Source: Pseudomonas sp. Ant30-3
GTDB taxonomy: Bacteria; Pseudomonadota; Gammaproteobacteria; Pseudomonadales; Pseudomonadaceae
Direction: 5' to 3'
NCBI RefSeq assembly: GCF_000690905.1
Contig: NZ_JMCL01000040.1
Location: 22,969-86,968 of the forward strand
Length of the DNA: 64,000 bases
Notes under the pieces: model-generated
The model's database searches: none
What the model was told of the DNA's origin: nothing
What the model saw: only the letters and a program-made list of their open reading frames with translations
Translations under genes and position numbers: made by a program
In this document: positions 51,401 through 59,277 of the stretch, in pieces
Layout of the letters: each line of letters starts with the position of its first letter
Numbering within the stretch: position 1 is the first letter of the stretch

Positions 51401-52050
51401 GCATGTGTGACCGGGTGGTGGTCTCGACGCACGCATTGGCAAACGCTATGTCAGACATGCACCACGATATTCGCGTTGTACCGAATATGTTGGCGCCGTA
51501 TCTGTTCGATAATCTCAAAAGCCGTCGAGGTGTATCGACCAAGCCACGTATCGGTTGGGGGGGGGGCACCAGCCACCGCGGCGACCTCGAATTGATCGCC
51601 GACGTCGTGCGCGAACTGGCCGATGAGGTTGAATGGGTGTTTTTCGGAATGTGCCCTGACGTGCTCCGGCCATACGTCCATGAATATCACTCAGGTGTCG
51701 CCCTCTCCGAATACCCGCAAAAACTTGCGAGCCTGAACCTTGATCTCGCTTTGGCCCCGCTGGAATTCCATATCTTCAACGACTGCAAGAGCAACTTGCG
51801 TTTGCTTGAATACGGTGCCTGCGGCTATCCGGTCATTTGCTCCGACACTGAAGCTTATCGTGGTCATCTGCCCTGTACGCGGATCATTACCAACAGCACG
51901 GATGAATGGTTGCAGGCGATTCGCATGCACCTGTCCGACCCGGCTGCCAGCTATCGGATGGGCGACGACTTACGTGAAGTGGTGTTGCGCGACTTCATAT
52001 TGCGCGGCGACAACCTGCAGTACTGGGCTGATGGCTGGCTGGCCGATTGA
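48463..52050 (+). CDS. fgt1: Flagellin glycosyltransferase Fgt1-like
   Basis: A 1195-residue multidomain glycosyltransferase. Residues ~5-240 are a complete GT2 domain (LVSIAIPAFNPRFFDVALQS, with the DxD-type KFLCDDDQL near 88). Residues ~330-560 form a degenerate GT2-like fold, and ~575-840 a second GT2 (LVSIIISVKNELSALARCVN, then LLNHAQRPEVGIVGPRTL). Residues ~860-1195 are a GT-B domain (PRIGWGGGTSHRGDLELIAD, WVFFGMCPDVLRPY, SNLRLLEYGACGYPVICS). By size and place between flgL and fliC it corresponds to Fgt1 of P. syringae, which attaches sugar to flagellin serines. A ten-G run at 51557 lies in the GT-B domain. Confidence 0.9.
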   Translation: MRVKPAPLVSIAIPAFNPRFFDVALQSALDQTYENLEIVVCDDCRTDEIERIVESLSAQSQVTIRYSRNPVRLGFQQNILRCFDECRGEYVKFLCDDDQLVVNTISRQAAILSEHAEVLLVVSKHHLVDADNYVLPARMENVGLTPFDALFKGEDLLASFEKTPRNILGGFSCSLMRRADIASLLPALTQAGGGFVALLDFALYICLLRRGNLVQLSDVGSVVRLYPERFSKRPDMVSASVVEWTWLGQMLAQRSGEDAPATEWVRYVMLDELTSPETREWDELNLYTAMASRQGNMLVQVGTDSESYADLYAQWIECRRFTPSRKHVLSRQIARWPHRPVIVAVIIDPDDDVYGLDVTLKSLAAQTYNCESVVLLSNATGESDDQVQRLQLQSDWPQQLNELLPGLHHVDWFYLLRAGDRLTESALLVLADRIVGAPAASCIYSDEGALVDDRSAEPIFKPDFNLDLMRGYPFVGRTLAFERRCFMEMGGFDSTLGELAPHDVLWRLVESSGPQTIGHIAEVQVESAFSFAQWLSLPEVVEKNPRLVSAHLQRIGVAHRLLPGPLLQMVPRIEYLHAEQPLVSIIISVKNELSALARCVNSLISNTAYPRYEIVIVDNASEDPEVRHWLNAMAEIGSDTLRIFSYPDGGSDAHIMNFAVQQARGDYLLFLSLHCIAHDATWLGELLNHAQRPEVGIVGPRTLSLQGNVIDAGLVLGLNGLAGRAYVDEPVTSGGYMQRLQMVQNWSAVSGHCLMVRREVLESAGGFEEAINTQGINSLELCLRVGSDGYLIVTTPYSSIVLAPSSETARPASWQKRLEIEQEAFYQRWLPTIANDPAYNRNLSLTGNTFSLRPGPRTGWNPLCTRSTPSILGLALNSSAIGHYRISQPLFELQAAGRVVGRVAYDMPSIIDIERQSPDVIVLQGRYNANKIDDIGQVKNFSNAMRIFELDDYVADIPSKNDHRRNMPDNLAVLLRRGVGMCDRVVVSTHALANAMSDMHHDIRVVPNMLAPYLFDNLKSRRGVSTKPRIGWGGGTSHRGDLELIADVVRELADEVEWVFFGMCPDVLRPYVHEYHSGVALSEYPQKLASLNLDLALAPLEFHIFNDCKSNLRLLEYGACGYPVICSDTEAYRGHLPCTRIITNSTDEWLQAIRMHLSDPAASYRMGDDLREVVLRDFILRGDNLQYWADGWLAD
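51557..51566 (+). repeat. fgt1: G10 homopolymer inside fgt1
   Basis: Ten consecutive G residues encode the WGGG of the GT-B domain (frame TGG GGG GGG GGC). Runs of this length are prone to slipped-strand mispairing. One base gained or lost would truncate Fgt1 after about residue 1032 and remove most of the last domain. Confidence 0.9.
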
Positions 52051-52122
52051 TGTGGCCTAACGTTGAGCCTTTAAAAAAACGCAAAGCCGCTGATTTGGCA
52101 CCCGCTCGTTATAGGAATTCAT

Positions 52123-54879
52123 ATGCTTAGCAATTTCCCGAATGGATCGTCTGCTCCGTTGAACGCAAGATTTACCCTGGTGCTGCTGGCTCACAATGAG
52201 CCGCGAGCAGTGCGCCGTGCATTGCGCTATTACAGCGATCGTTCGTGCCCTGTGCTGGTCCTCGACTCATCCCTCGAAGCAGACGCTGAACTCGCTGCGA
52301 CGTTTGCCAACGCGAAGTACGTGCATACCCCTGCCTCGCGCGCCGAACATTTCACCGTCAGGGTTGGTCAGATTATCGATCGGATCACCACGCCCTACAT
52401 GGCGGTGGTAGAGGCCGAAAGCTTCCTGTTGTCAGACGCACCCGATCAAGCATTGGCGTTCCTTGAAGCCAACGCCGACTACTCAACGTGTCAAGGTTAC
52501 AGCCTGGCGTACGAAGCGCATGCCGATCGCGTTGATTACTTTCTGCGGGACCGCAAGGGTTGCGAAGACTATAGCGACGCTTCGCCTGACGCTCGGCTGG
52601 CGGTGCTGGACCGCGACTGCCCGTCCCTGGCCAATGCTGTCACCCGCACTGAAACCGTAAAGCGCTGGTTTGGATCGCTGGCTGCGGATTTCAACCCGAA
52701 CGCGCGAGGTCAGGGGTATTCAGATGCGCTGGCGAAGGGCGGCAAAGTGCGCCTTCTTCCCATCCCCTATGCGCTCCATGAGCGCCGCAGCATCACCTTT
52801 GGCGAGATCACCGAGAAGCTGTTCGAGTCGACCTGGAGTTCATTTGCCGGCGAGCCGATTCGCCGTTTCGAACCCACGCAGTACGTCGAGCTACCGTTCT
52901 ACAATCAAGCCTTTTTCGAGGCGTTGGCCTCGCTCGAGTTCATGATGCACGCGGTGCCGGCCGGCACGCTGCAGTTGGAAGAGCTCGAAGCGACGATGCT
53001 CAAACAAAAAGAATTGTCGCGTATTCACCGCAACAGCAATGCAGAACCTCTCCAGGAGCGACTGGTTCAAGCCTTTGAAAGCTATGCCTTCAACCAGGAA
53101 GTGGTGGAGCAATTTGCGCGGACGCTGACGGGCGAAGACGACCGTGCACAGGCTGAGAAAATAACAGCATGGGGAGAGCGACTGGGCGCAGCGATGCTTG
53201 ACAGTGATCGTGGTTTATTCGACACCACACGTTCAGGTCGACTGCTGAACTGGCTGGAGGCGCGCAACCCGAGCGAGCACCAGGCAAAGGACATTTCCCG
53301 GCATCTGGCACGCCACTCCGGTGGCCCGACCTTCGGCATTCTCGTGCTGGACCTTGACGCCGATGTACGCAAGCTGCAGGCGACGTTCGACAGTGTGATG
53401 AACAGCTATTGCCGAGCGTTCAGGATCATCGTGTTCACCACCGGCGATCTGCCGGCAGAAACCACGCTGCGACACACGCTGCATTTCGTCAAAGTCAATG
53501 AAAGCAACTATGTCGACAAGATCAATCAGGTGGTCAGTCAGACCGATTGCGACTGGATGGTGTTGGCTGAAGCGGGCGACGAATTAACTCAAAGCGGCCT
53601 GTACCAGGCGAGCCTGGAGTTGCTCTCCGCGCCGAAGTGCCGTGCTGTGGCCATGGACGAATTCCAGCGTCAGGAAAATGGAACGCTGGTTGACGTCTTC
53701 CGTCCGGGTTTCAACCTTGATCTTCTGCAAAACTGCCCGGCCTTGATGGCGCGCCACTGGTTGGTCCGTCGGGATGTCATGGTGGCGGCTGGCGGTTATT
53801 CCCGTGAATTCAAGAAAGCGCTGGAGTTCGACTTGCTCTTGCGCCTGATCGAACAGGGCGGCCTGGATGGACTGGCGCATCTGGCAGAGCCACTGTTGAT
53901 TTGTCAGGCACTGGGCGGGCGGGCCAGCAACGACGAGCGCAAGACCTTGCTGCGCCATCTTGCTACACGGGGCTATCAGGCTGACGTCAGTTCTCTGATA
54001 CCCGGTACGCACAAGATCGATTACCGCTTCATCGACCGGCCTATGGTCTCGGTCATCCTGCACGGTGTGCGCGATCTGGCGACGCTGCAGCGTTGCATCC
54101 TGAGTGTCCTGCAACGGACTCGCTATCAGCGCTACGAAGTGCTGGTGCCCGACGATGCGGCCTACGCGGCGCAACTGAGCAGTTGGCTGTATGGTCAGGG
54201 TCAGCAAGCCAAACGGGTTCGCCTGTTCAGTGCCGAACCGGGTCTGGCAACCGGGGCGCTGATCAATATCGCCAGCCAGCAGGCCAAGGGCGAATACTTG
54301 CTGACGCTCGCGGCTGACGCAGAGGTGGTTAACGTCAACTGGATCGAATCGCTGCTTAATCAGGTCCAGCGTCCGGAAGTGGGCGTGGTTGGCGCCAAGC
54401 TGATTGATCGCGAAGGACGTGTTACTCAGGCCGGGCTGATTCTGGGCTTTGGTAAGGGGGTCGGCTCGCCGTTCGTGGGCGAGCCCAAGTCTGCCTTGGG
54501 TTATATGAACAGGCTGGTGGTCGAGCAGAACTGCTCGGCGGTGTCATTTGCCTGCATGATGATTTCCAGGCAGCTGTTCGATGAGTCGGATGGCGTTGAT
54601 ACCGGGTACTTCGCCGAGGCGTTGGGTGATGTCGACCTATGCCTGCGTGTGGGTCAAGCGGGGTATCTGACGGTCTGGACGCCCCATGTGCAGGTTATTC
54701 AGTCGGGGCTTATGGCGGAGTCGTCAACGGCCCGGCAGGCGTTTGGGGAAAAATGGTCTGAAGCGCTGGCGCAGGATCGGTTCTATAACAAAAACCTTGC
54801 CGTGGACGGCGCTGGCTTCTCGCTGGGTCCGGTGACCAACGTCCCTTGGGAAGCTTTGATCGATCAGATCAAAATCTGA
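52123..54879 (+). CDS. fgt2: Flagellin glycosyltransferase Fgt2-like
   Basis: A 918-residue protein. Residues ~10-250 are a TIGR00180-like glycosyltransferase domain (FTLVLLAHNEPRAVRRALRY, SSLEADAEL, AVVEAESFLLSD, DYSTCQGYSLAYEAHADRVD). A helical region follows, then a degenerate GT2-like fold at ~405-610 and a final GT2 domain at ~630-890 (MVSVILHGVRDLATLQRCIL, LLNQVQRPEVGVVGAKLI). The last two domains are homologous to those in the proteins at 30653 and 48463; the GT-B domain is absent. By position it corresponds to P. syringae Fgt2, the second flagellin glycosyltransferase. 72 bases after fgt1; a terminator follows. Confidence 0.9.
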   Translation: MLSNFPNGSSAPLNARFTLVLLAHNEPRAVRRALRYYSDRSCPVLVLDSSLEADAELAATFANAKYVHTPASRAEHFTVRVGQIIDRITTPYMAVVEAESFLLSDAPDQALAFLEANADYSTCQGYSLAYEAHADRVDYFLRDRKGCEDYSDASPDARLAVLDRDCPSLANAVTRTETVKRWFGSLAADFNPNARGQGYSDALAKGGKVRLLPIPYALHERRSITFGEITEKLFESTWSSFAGEPIRRFEPTQYVELPFYNQAFFEALASLEFMMHAVPAGTLQLEELEATMLKQKELSRIHRNSNAEPLQERLVQAFESYAFNQEVVEQFARTLTGEDDRAQAEKITAWGERLGAAMLDSDRGLFDTTRSGRLLNWLEARNPSEHQAKDISRHLARHSGGPTFGILVLDLDADVRKLQATFDSVMNSYCRAFRIIVFTTGDLPAETTLRHTLHFVKVNESNYVDKINQVVSQTDCDWMVLAEAGDELTQSGLYQASLELLSAPKCRAVAMDEFQRQENGTLVDVFRPGFNLDLLQNCPALMARHWLVRRDVMVAAGGYSREFKKALEFDLLLRLIEQGGLDGLAHLAEPLLICQALGGRASNDERKTLLRHLATRGYQADVSSLIPGTHKIDYRFIDRPMVSVILHGVRDLATLQRCILSVLQRTRYQRYEVLVPDDAAYAAQLSSWLYGQGQQAKRVRLFSAEPGLATGALINIASQQAKGEYLLTLAADAEVVNVNWIESLLNQVQRPEVGVVGAKLIDREGRVTQAGLILGFGKGVGSPFVGEPKSALGYMNRLVVEQNCSAVSFACMMISRQLFDESDGVDTGYFAEALGDVDLCLRVGQAGYLTVWTPHVQVIQSGLMAESSTARQAFGEKWSEALAQDRFYNKNLAVDGAGFSLGPVTNVPWEALIDQIKI

Positions 54880-54916
54880 AGATCAGGCAAGAACGTAATC
54901 CGCGTTCGCTGCAAAC

Positions 54917-54945
54917 AAGGCTCACCTGACGGTGAGCCTTTTTTT
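54917..54945 (+). terminator. Rho-independent terminator of fgt1-fgt2
   Basis: AAGGCTCACC-TGAC-GGTGAGCCTT followed by a T-run, 38 bases after the fgt2 stop. Confidence 0.95.
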
Positions 54946-55144
54946 GTTCAGTCGTATTTTCTCTATGTGCAGGCGGAAAATCGCATTCATGTACTTAACG
55001 GCGTGACGCATAGGTCATAAAGTGCATCTTCACTGTATTGTGTTTCTGGGAGCGGGCGATCAGTCTGCCCCGGAAAATCAACCATTTTGATGCACCCTTG
55101 AGCTCTTCGGGGTGAACCTAGTCGCTGTTTATGATCGGGAAGCC

Positions 55145-56074
55145 ATGATGATTGGCATAAAAAGCATAGCGAGTTACGTGCCGACTGCCGGCGTGGATAA
55201 CTACGCTCAGGGTGCCAAATTCGCCAAAGATGAAGAATTCATCCTGGGCAAGATCGGTTCGGCTTTCCTGCCGCGCAAAAGCGCTGAGCAGGAAACCTCG
55301 GACCTGTGCGTTGAAGCGGTCAATGCACTGTTCGCCAGTAATCCTGAACTGAAGCGCGAGTCCATCGACGCGCTGATCGTTGTGACCCAGAACGGTGATG
55401 AAGAAGGGCTGCCGCACACGGCCGCTATCGTTCAGGACAAACTCGGTTTGCCGACCCATGTGGCGGCGTTCGATATTTCCTTGGGTTGCTCGGGTTATGT
55501 CTACGGCATCTATGCCATGAAAGGCTTCATGGAAGCGGCGGGTTTGAAGAACGGTTTGCTGATTACCGCCGACCCGTATTCGAAAATCGTCGATCCTGAA
55601 GACCGCAACACCACCATGCTCTTCGGCGACGCCGCCACTGCAACGTGGATGGCCGAAGATGCGCCGTGGTTGCTGGGTAAGGCCAAGTTCGGCACAGACG
55701 GTTCCGGGGCGCCCCACCTGAAAGTCAGCGACGGCGTGTTTTTCATGAACGGCCGACAGGTTTTCAACTTTGCCCTGTTGAAAGTGCCTGCCCACCTGCA
55801 CGAGTTGCTTGACGAGTCGGCGCTGCAAGCCAGCGACATTGACGCGTTCTGCATTCACCAGGGCAGCGCGGCCATCGTCGATGCGGTGGCGCGACGCTTT
55901 GAAGGCGAGCCGGAGAAATTCATCAAGGACATGGTCGAGACCGGCAACACCGTTTCATCGAGCATTCCTTTATTGCTGGAAAAGCACGTTTTGACCTCAG
56001 CATGGAAGCGAGTAGCCATCAGCGGGTTTGGCGTTGGGTTGTCATGGGGCTCGGCGATTCTCTATCGCGGCTGA
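55145..56074 (+). CDS. 3-oxoacyl-ACP synthase III family protein
   Basis: A 309-residue FabH-like ketoacyl synthase with an intact Cys-His-Asn triad: C115 in SLGCSGYVYGIYAMKG, H238 in FCIHQGSAAIV and N268 in ETGNTVSSSIP. KAS III condenses an acyl-CoA starter with malonyl-ACP. A gene of this kind sits at the same place (after fgt2, before fliC) in P. syringae and affects flagellin glycosylation there, so it may supply a short acyl group for the amino sugar. I use the ATG at 55145; the frame extends to 55112. Own transcription unit between two terminators. Confidence 0.88.
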   Translation: MMIGIKSIASYVPTAGVDNYAQGAKFAKDEEFILGKIGSAFLPRKSAEQETSDLCVEAVNALFASNPELKRESIDALIVVTQNGDEEGLPHTAAIVQDKLGLPTHVAAFDISLGCSGYVYGIYAMKGFMEAAGLKNGLLITADPYSKIVDPEDRNTTMLFGDAATATWMAEDAPWLLGKAKFGTDGSGAPHLKVSDGVFFMNGRQVFNFALLKVPAHLHELLDESALQASDIDAFCIHQGSAAIVDAVARRFEGEPEKFIKDMVETGNTVSSSIPLLLEKHVLTSAWKRVAISGFGVGLSWGSAILYRG

Positions 56075-56094
56075 TCTATCCGGGTTTCTTTATT

Positions 56095-56127
56095 GCGCTG
56101 CCGGTCCTGCCGACAGCGCTTTTTTTT
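56095..56127 (+). terminator. Terminator after the KAS III gene
   Basis: GCGCTGCCGG-TCCT-GCCGACAGCGC (imperfect stem) followed by eight T residues, 21 bases after the stop codon. Confidence 0.85.
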
Positions 56128-56240
56128 GCCTGAATTCTACGTATCAGCTTTTTGACGTCATTTTTTTTGTGCGGCACAACCGCCAAGTCCTTGATTTACG
56201 GGGGATGGCAGTCTGCTAGTAAATATTTTTAAAAAAGCCC

Positions 56241-56267
56241 TCAAGCAACCCGCTCTGACGACGATAA
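56241..56267 (+). promoter_or_regulatory. Sigma-28 (FliA) promoter of fliC
   Basis: TCAAGCAA-N11-GACGATAA fits TAAAGTTT-N11-GCCGATAA, with exact spacing and a near-perfect -10. It lies about 80 bases before the fliC start. Confidence 0.85.
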
Positions 56268-56347
56268 CTATTACGAAGGTTCTCTAGGCCACACCCGGCG
56301 CTTGCCAGGGCCGGAAGCCGCAGTACCCAACCAACGAGGAATTCGTC

Positions 56348-57196
56348 ATGGCTTTAACAGTAAACACTAACGTCACATCGTTGAATGTTCAGAAAAACCT
56401 GAACAAGGCTTCCGATGCTCTGTCGACTTCGATGACTCGCCTGTCGTCCGGTCTGAAAATCAACAGCGCCAAAGACGACGCCGCCGGCCTGCAAATCGCT
56501 ACCCGTATGACCTCGCAGATTCGTGGTCAGACCATGGCGATCAAAAACGGCAACGACGGTATCTCCATCGCTCAGACCGCTGAAGGCGCGATGCAGGAAC
56601 AAACCAACATCCTGCAACGTATGCGTGAACTGGCAGTTCAGTCGCGAAACGACAGCAACAGCTCCGACGACCGTGACGCTCTGAACAAAGAGTTCACCGC
56701 AATGGCGTCCGAGTTGTCCCGCATCGCTGGCTCCACTAACCTGAACGGCAAAAACCTGCTCGACGGTTCCGCCAGCACCATGACCTTCCAGGTTGGCTCC
56801 AACACTGGTACCGACAACCAGATCACACTCGATCTGACCGCTAAGTTTGACGCCGCCAGCTTGGGTATCACTTCCGGTATCACCGTTGCCGGTTCTTCCA
56901 GCGCCGAAGCTGAAACCAACTTCTCGGCTGCTGTTGGCGCAATTGACGACGCACTGAAAACCATCAACGCCAGCCGTGCTGACCTTGGTGCTGCACAAAA
57001 CCGTCTGACCAGCACCATCGCCAACCTGCAAAACATCAACGAAAACGCCAGTGCTGCACTGGGTCGCGTACAAGATACCGACTTCGCTTCCGAGACTGCA
57101 CAGCTGACCAAGCAACAAACTCTGCAACAAGCTTCCACCGCAGTTCTGGCTCAGGCCAACCAACTGCCATCCGCTGTACTGAAACTGCTTCAGTAA
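56348..57196 (+). CDS. fliC: Flagellin FliC
   Basis: A 282-residue flagellin, one of the short type without large D2/D3 domains and of the same length as P. syringae flagellin. The N terminus MALTVNTNVTSLNVQKNLNK and C terminus QANQLPSAVLKLLQ are conserved. The flg22 elicitor region is residues 30-51 and reads TRLSSGLKINSAKDD followed by AAGLQIA, as in P. syringae. Of the serines glycosylated in P. syringae (143, 164, 176, 183, 193, 201, from memory), 143, 176, 183 and 193 are Ser here, 164 is Thr and 201 is Asp. Transcribed from a sigma-28 promoter and followed by a terminator-like hairpin. Confidence 0.97.
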   Translation: MALTVNTNVTSLNVQKNLNKASDALSTSMTRLSSGLKINSAKDDAAGLQIATRMTSQIRGQTMAIKNGNDGISIAQTAEGAMQEQTNILQRMRELAVQSRNDSNSSDDRDALNKEFTAMASELSRIAGSTNLNGKNLLDGSASTMTFQVGSNTGTDNQITLDLTAKFDAASLGITSGITVAGSSSAEAETNFSAAVGAIDDALKTINASRADLGAAQNRLTSTIANLQNINENASAALGRVQDTDFASETAQLTKQQTLQQASTAVLAQANQLPSAVLKLLQ

Positions 57197-57219
57197 TAGC
57201 TGGTGAGTTTTGGGCGGGG

Positions 57220-57250
57220 GAGTGCGTTTATCGCGCTCTCTCGCTTTTTT
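57220..57250 (+). terminator. Terminator-like hairpin after fliC
   Basis: GAGTGCG-TTTAT-CGCGCTC stem followed by TCTCGCTTTTTT, between fliC and flaG. It likely makes fliC mRNA the major product while allowing some read-through to flaG. Confidence 0.7.
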
Positions 57251-57270
57251 GATTTAGCGAGGTGATGGAC

Positions 57271-57636
57271 ATGGATATGAGCGTGAAGCTGAACTTGTCT
57301 TATCCTGCGGCGAAGCCGGTAGCGCACGTTGCTGAGGCAACCGCAGAAAAGCCTCGAGCTGATGCTGCGCCAGTGGCATTGGTCAAGGATGAGCCCAAGG
57401 ATGCAATCAGTGAGCGGGATAAACTGAAAATGGCCGTTCAAGAAATTGAAAAGTTCGTTCAGTCGGTCAAGCGTAACCTGGAGTTCTCCATTGATGAGCC
57501 TTCAGGCAAAGTCGTTGTTAAAGTCATTGCCAGTGAGTCCGGCGAGATAGTTCGTCAGATCCCCAACGAAGAAGTCCTGAAACTGGCCAATAGCTTGAAC
57601 GACGCAAGCAGTCTGCTGTTCAGTGCGAGAGCCTGA
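57271..57636 (+). CDS. flaG: Flagellar protein FlaG
   Basis: A 121-residue protein. An N-terminal Ala-rich variable part precedes the conserved FlaG domain at about 50-120: LKMAVQEIEKFVQSVKRNLE, FSIDEPSGKVVVKV, GEIVRQIPNEEVLKLA. FlaG affects filament length; its exact role is unclear. I use the ATG at 57271, six bases after GAGGTG; further in-frame starts at 57262, 57265 and 57277 exist. Between fliC and fliD, as in other polar-flagellated pseudomonads. Confidence 0.9.
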   Translation: MDMSVKLNLSYPAAKPVAHVAEATAEKPRADAAPVALVKDEPKDAISERDKLKMAVQEIEKFVQSVKRNLEFSIDEPSGKVVVKVIASESGEIVRQIPNEEVLKLANSLNDASSLLFSARA

Positions 57637-57640
57637 CGGC

Positions 57641-57656
57641 TGGCATGAAATTTGTT
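57641..57656 (+). promoter_or_regulatory. Possible sigma-54 promoter of fliD
   Basis: TGGCAT-GAAAT-TTGTT has a good -24 and a -12 in which the invariant GC is GT. It lies about 60-78 bases before fliD. In P. aeruginosa fliD is under FleQ and sigma-54, which favours it; the changed -12 weakens it. Confidence 0.4.
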
Positions 57657-57718
57657 GCTATGTTCTTTTGAGCGTTGTAGTGGTCAAAAGACCGGCGAGA
57701 CACTGAAGGGAGATTCAC

Positions 57719-59146
57719 ATGGCAAGTCCAATTCTACCGGGCTCGGGCTTAGGCTCTGGACTCGACACCGGTGCTATTGTCAAGGCATTGGTAAACGCTG
57801 ATAAAGCGGCGAAACAAGGACAGATTGATCGGGGTACTACCACTAACACTTCCTCAATCTCTGGCGTGGGCTCACTGAAGTCGTTGCTCGCCACGTTTCA
57901 GGCGACCATGCGGACGCTCGGCAATACAACTGAACCTCAGTTCACCGGTTTTTCTGCCAGCTCATCCGACCCTAAAGTCCTGACGGCCACTGCAAACAAT
58001 GCAGCGGTCAACGGCATTTACAAGGTCAACGTTTCGCAACTCGCCACCGGTTCAAAGGTGGCCACGGCCGCTTTCGATGGCGGCGCTAAAGCGTCGGTCA
58101 ACGGCGGTGCTGCTGGCACGCTGACGATTTCCCAGAGCGTACCTGGCGGAACGGCCAAGACCTATGACCTCGACGTGCCGGCTGGCTCCACTTTGGAATC
58201 GGTCGCCAAGGCGCTGAACGACAAATACCAGTTCAGCGGTTTTAGCGCCAACGTGGTAACCGATAACTTTGGTTCCCGTCTTGTGGTCAGCTCGGCGAAT
58301 ACTGGTGCAGGCACCGATATTTCGCTCAGTGGTGCAGGACTCGATGTCGATGGGTCGAAGGTTATTCCGGCGATTGCTACGAAGACCTCATCTGGCTCGG
58401 TGGGTGGTCTTGCTTTGGATGCGTTGTTCACCGTGGATGGTCTGGCTATCAGCAGTCCTACCAACAAGCTGGAGAATACTGTCTCGGGCTTGTCGATGAC
58501 GTTGCTGGCCAAGGGCGAAACGCAGGTACTGGTTACGACAAACACTGACGGACTCAAAGCGTCCATCCAGAAGTTCGTCGATGCCTACAACGCAGTTGCA
58601 AACGCAATCACGTCATTGACCAAGCCTTCGCTCGATGACGATGGCAAGCCGACCATCCCAGCAGCGCTGACCGGGGATGCCATGCCGCGTTCGATTCTGG
58701 CAGCCATGCGCGGGCCTTTGTCCGAGTCAGGTACTGGCGACAAGTTGACCGTTTTGGCGCAACTGGGCATCACTACCGACCAGAAAACGGGTGCGCTGAC
58801 TTTCGACACTGCCAAATTCAACAAGGCGATGACCGAAAAGAAACTTGGCGGTGAAGTTCAGAGCCTGTTCTCGGGCGAAGATGGCCTGCTCGCGCGGATG
58901 AGCAAGGTATTGACGCCTTACACCGAGACCGGCGGGATTCTTGATACACGCACCACTGCGCTTTCCAAAACCAAGACTAAGCTGGCCAACGAGCAGCTCG
59001 CGCTGGATCGTCGGATCGAAAATCTGACTGCCGTACTGACCAAAAAATATAACGATATGGATACCTTGGTCGGTAAGTTGAAAGCCACAGCCAGCAACAT
59101 CACGTCGATGTTCGAAGCCATGGCTGCACAGCAGAAGAACAGCTGA
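57719..59146 (+). CDS. fliD: Flagellar filament cap protein FliD (HAP2)
   Basis: A 475-residue cap protein. The FliD N-terminal domain (PGSGLGSGLDTGAIVKALVN) and C-terminal domain (ALTGDAMPRSILAAMRGPLS, LAQLGITTDQKTGALTFD, LTKKYNDMDTLVGKLKATAS) are clear. The protein sits at the filament tip, helps flagellin fold into place and can serve as a mucin adhesin in P. aeruginosa. GGGAG precedes the start. Confidence 0.96.
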   Translation: MASPILPGSGLGSGLDTGAIVKALVNADKAAKQGQIDRGTTTNTSSISGVGSLKSLLATFQATMRTLGNTTEPQFTGFSASSSDPKVLTATANNAAVNGIYKVNVSQLATGSKVATAAFDGGAKASVNGGAAGTLTISQSVPGGTAKTYDLDVPAGSTLESVAKALNDKYQFSGFSANVVTDNFGSRLVVSSANTGAGTDISLSGAGLDVDGSKVIPAIATKTSSGSVGGLALDALFTVDGLAISSPTNKLENTVSGLSMTLLAKGETQVLVTTNTDGLKASIQKFVDAYNAVANAITSLTKPSLDDDGKPTIPAALTGDAMPRSILAAMRGPLSESGTGDKLTVLAQLGITTDQKTGALTFDTAKFNKAMTEKKLGGEVQSLFSGEDGLLARMSKVLTPYTETGGILDTRTTALSKTKTKLANEQLALDRRIENLTAVLTKKYNDMDTLVGKLKATASNITSMFEAMAAQQKNS

Positions 59147-59161
59147 CAACATGGAAGCGCC

Positions 59162-59198
59162 AAAAGCCCGGCAGCGTCATTTGACTCTCCGGGCTTTT
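59162..59198 (+). terminator. Terminator after fliD
   Basis: AAAAGCCCGG and CCGGGCTTTT form a 10-bp stem with a 17-base loop, followed by GTGTTTT, 16 bases after the fliD stop. Confidence 0.85.
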
Positions 59199-59211
59199 GT
59201 GTTTTGGCGAC

Positions 59212-59238
59212 TAAAGTTTTTTGACGTACCGTCGATAT
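59212..59238 (+). promoter_or_regulatory. Sigma-28 (FliA) promoter of fliS
   Basis: TAAAGTTT-N11-GTCGATAT: the -35 is identical to the FliA consensus, spacing is exact, and the -10 differs at two positions from GCCGATAA. It lies right after the fliD terminator and 40 bases before fliS. Confidence 0.8.
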
Positions 59239-59277
59239 ATTGTTTATACGAACCACAGATTTCAGATGAGGTAGAAC

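Noticed and set aside
52051..52122. Sigma-54-like TGGCAC before fgt2
   Set aside because: The -24 element is perfect, but no GC occurs at the required ten-base spacing. fgt2 is more likely read from the fgt1 transcript.
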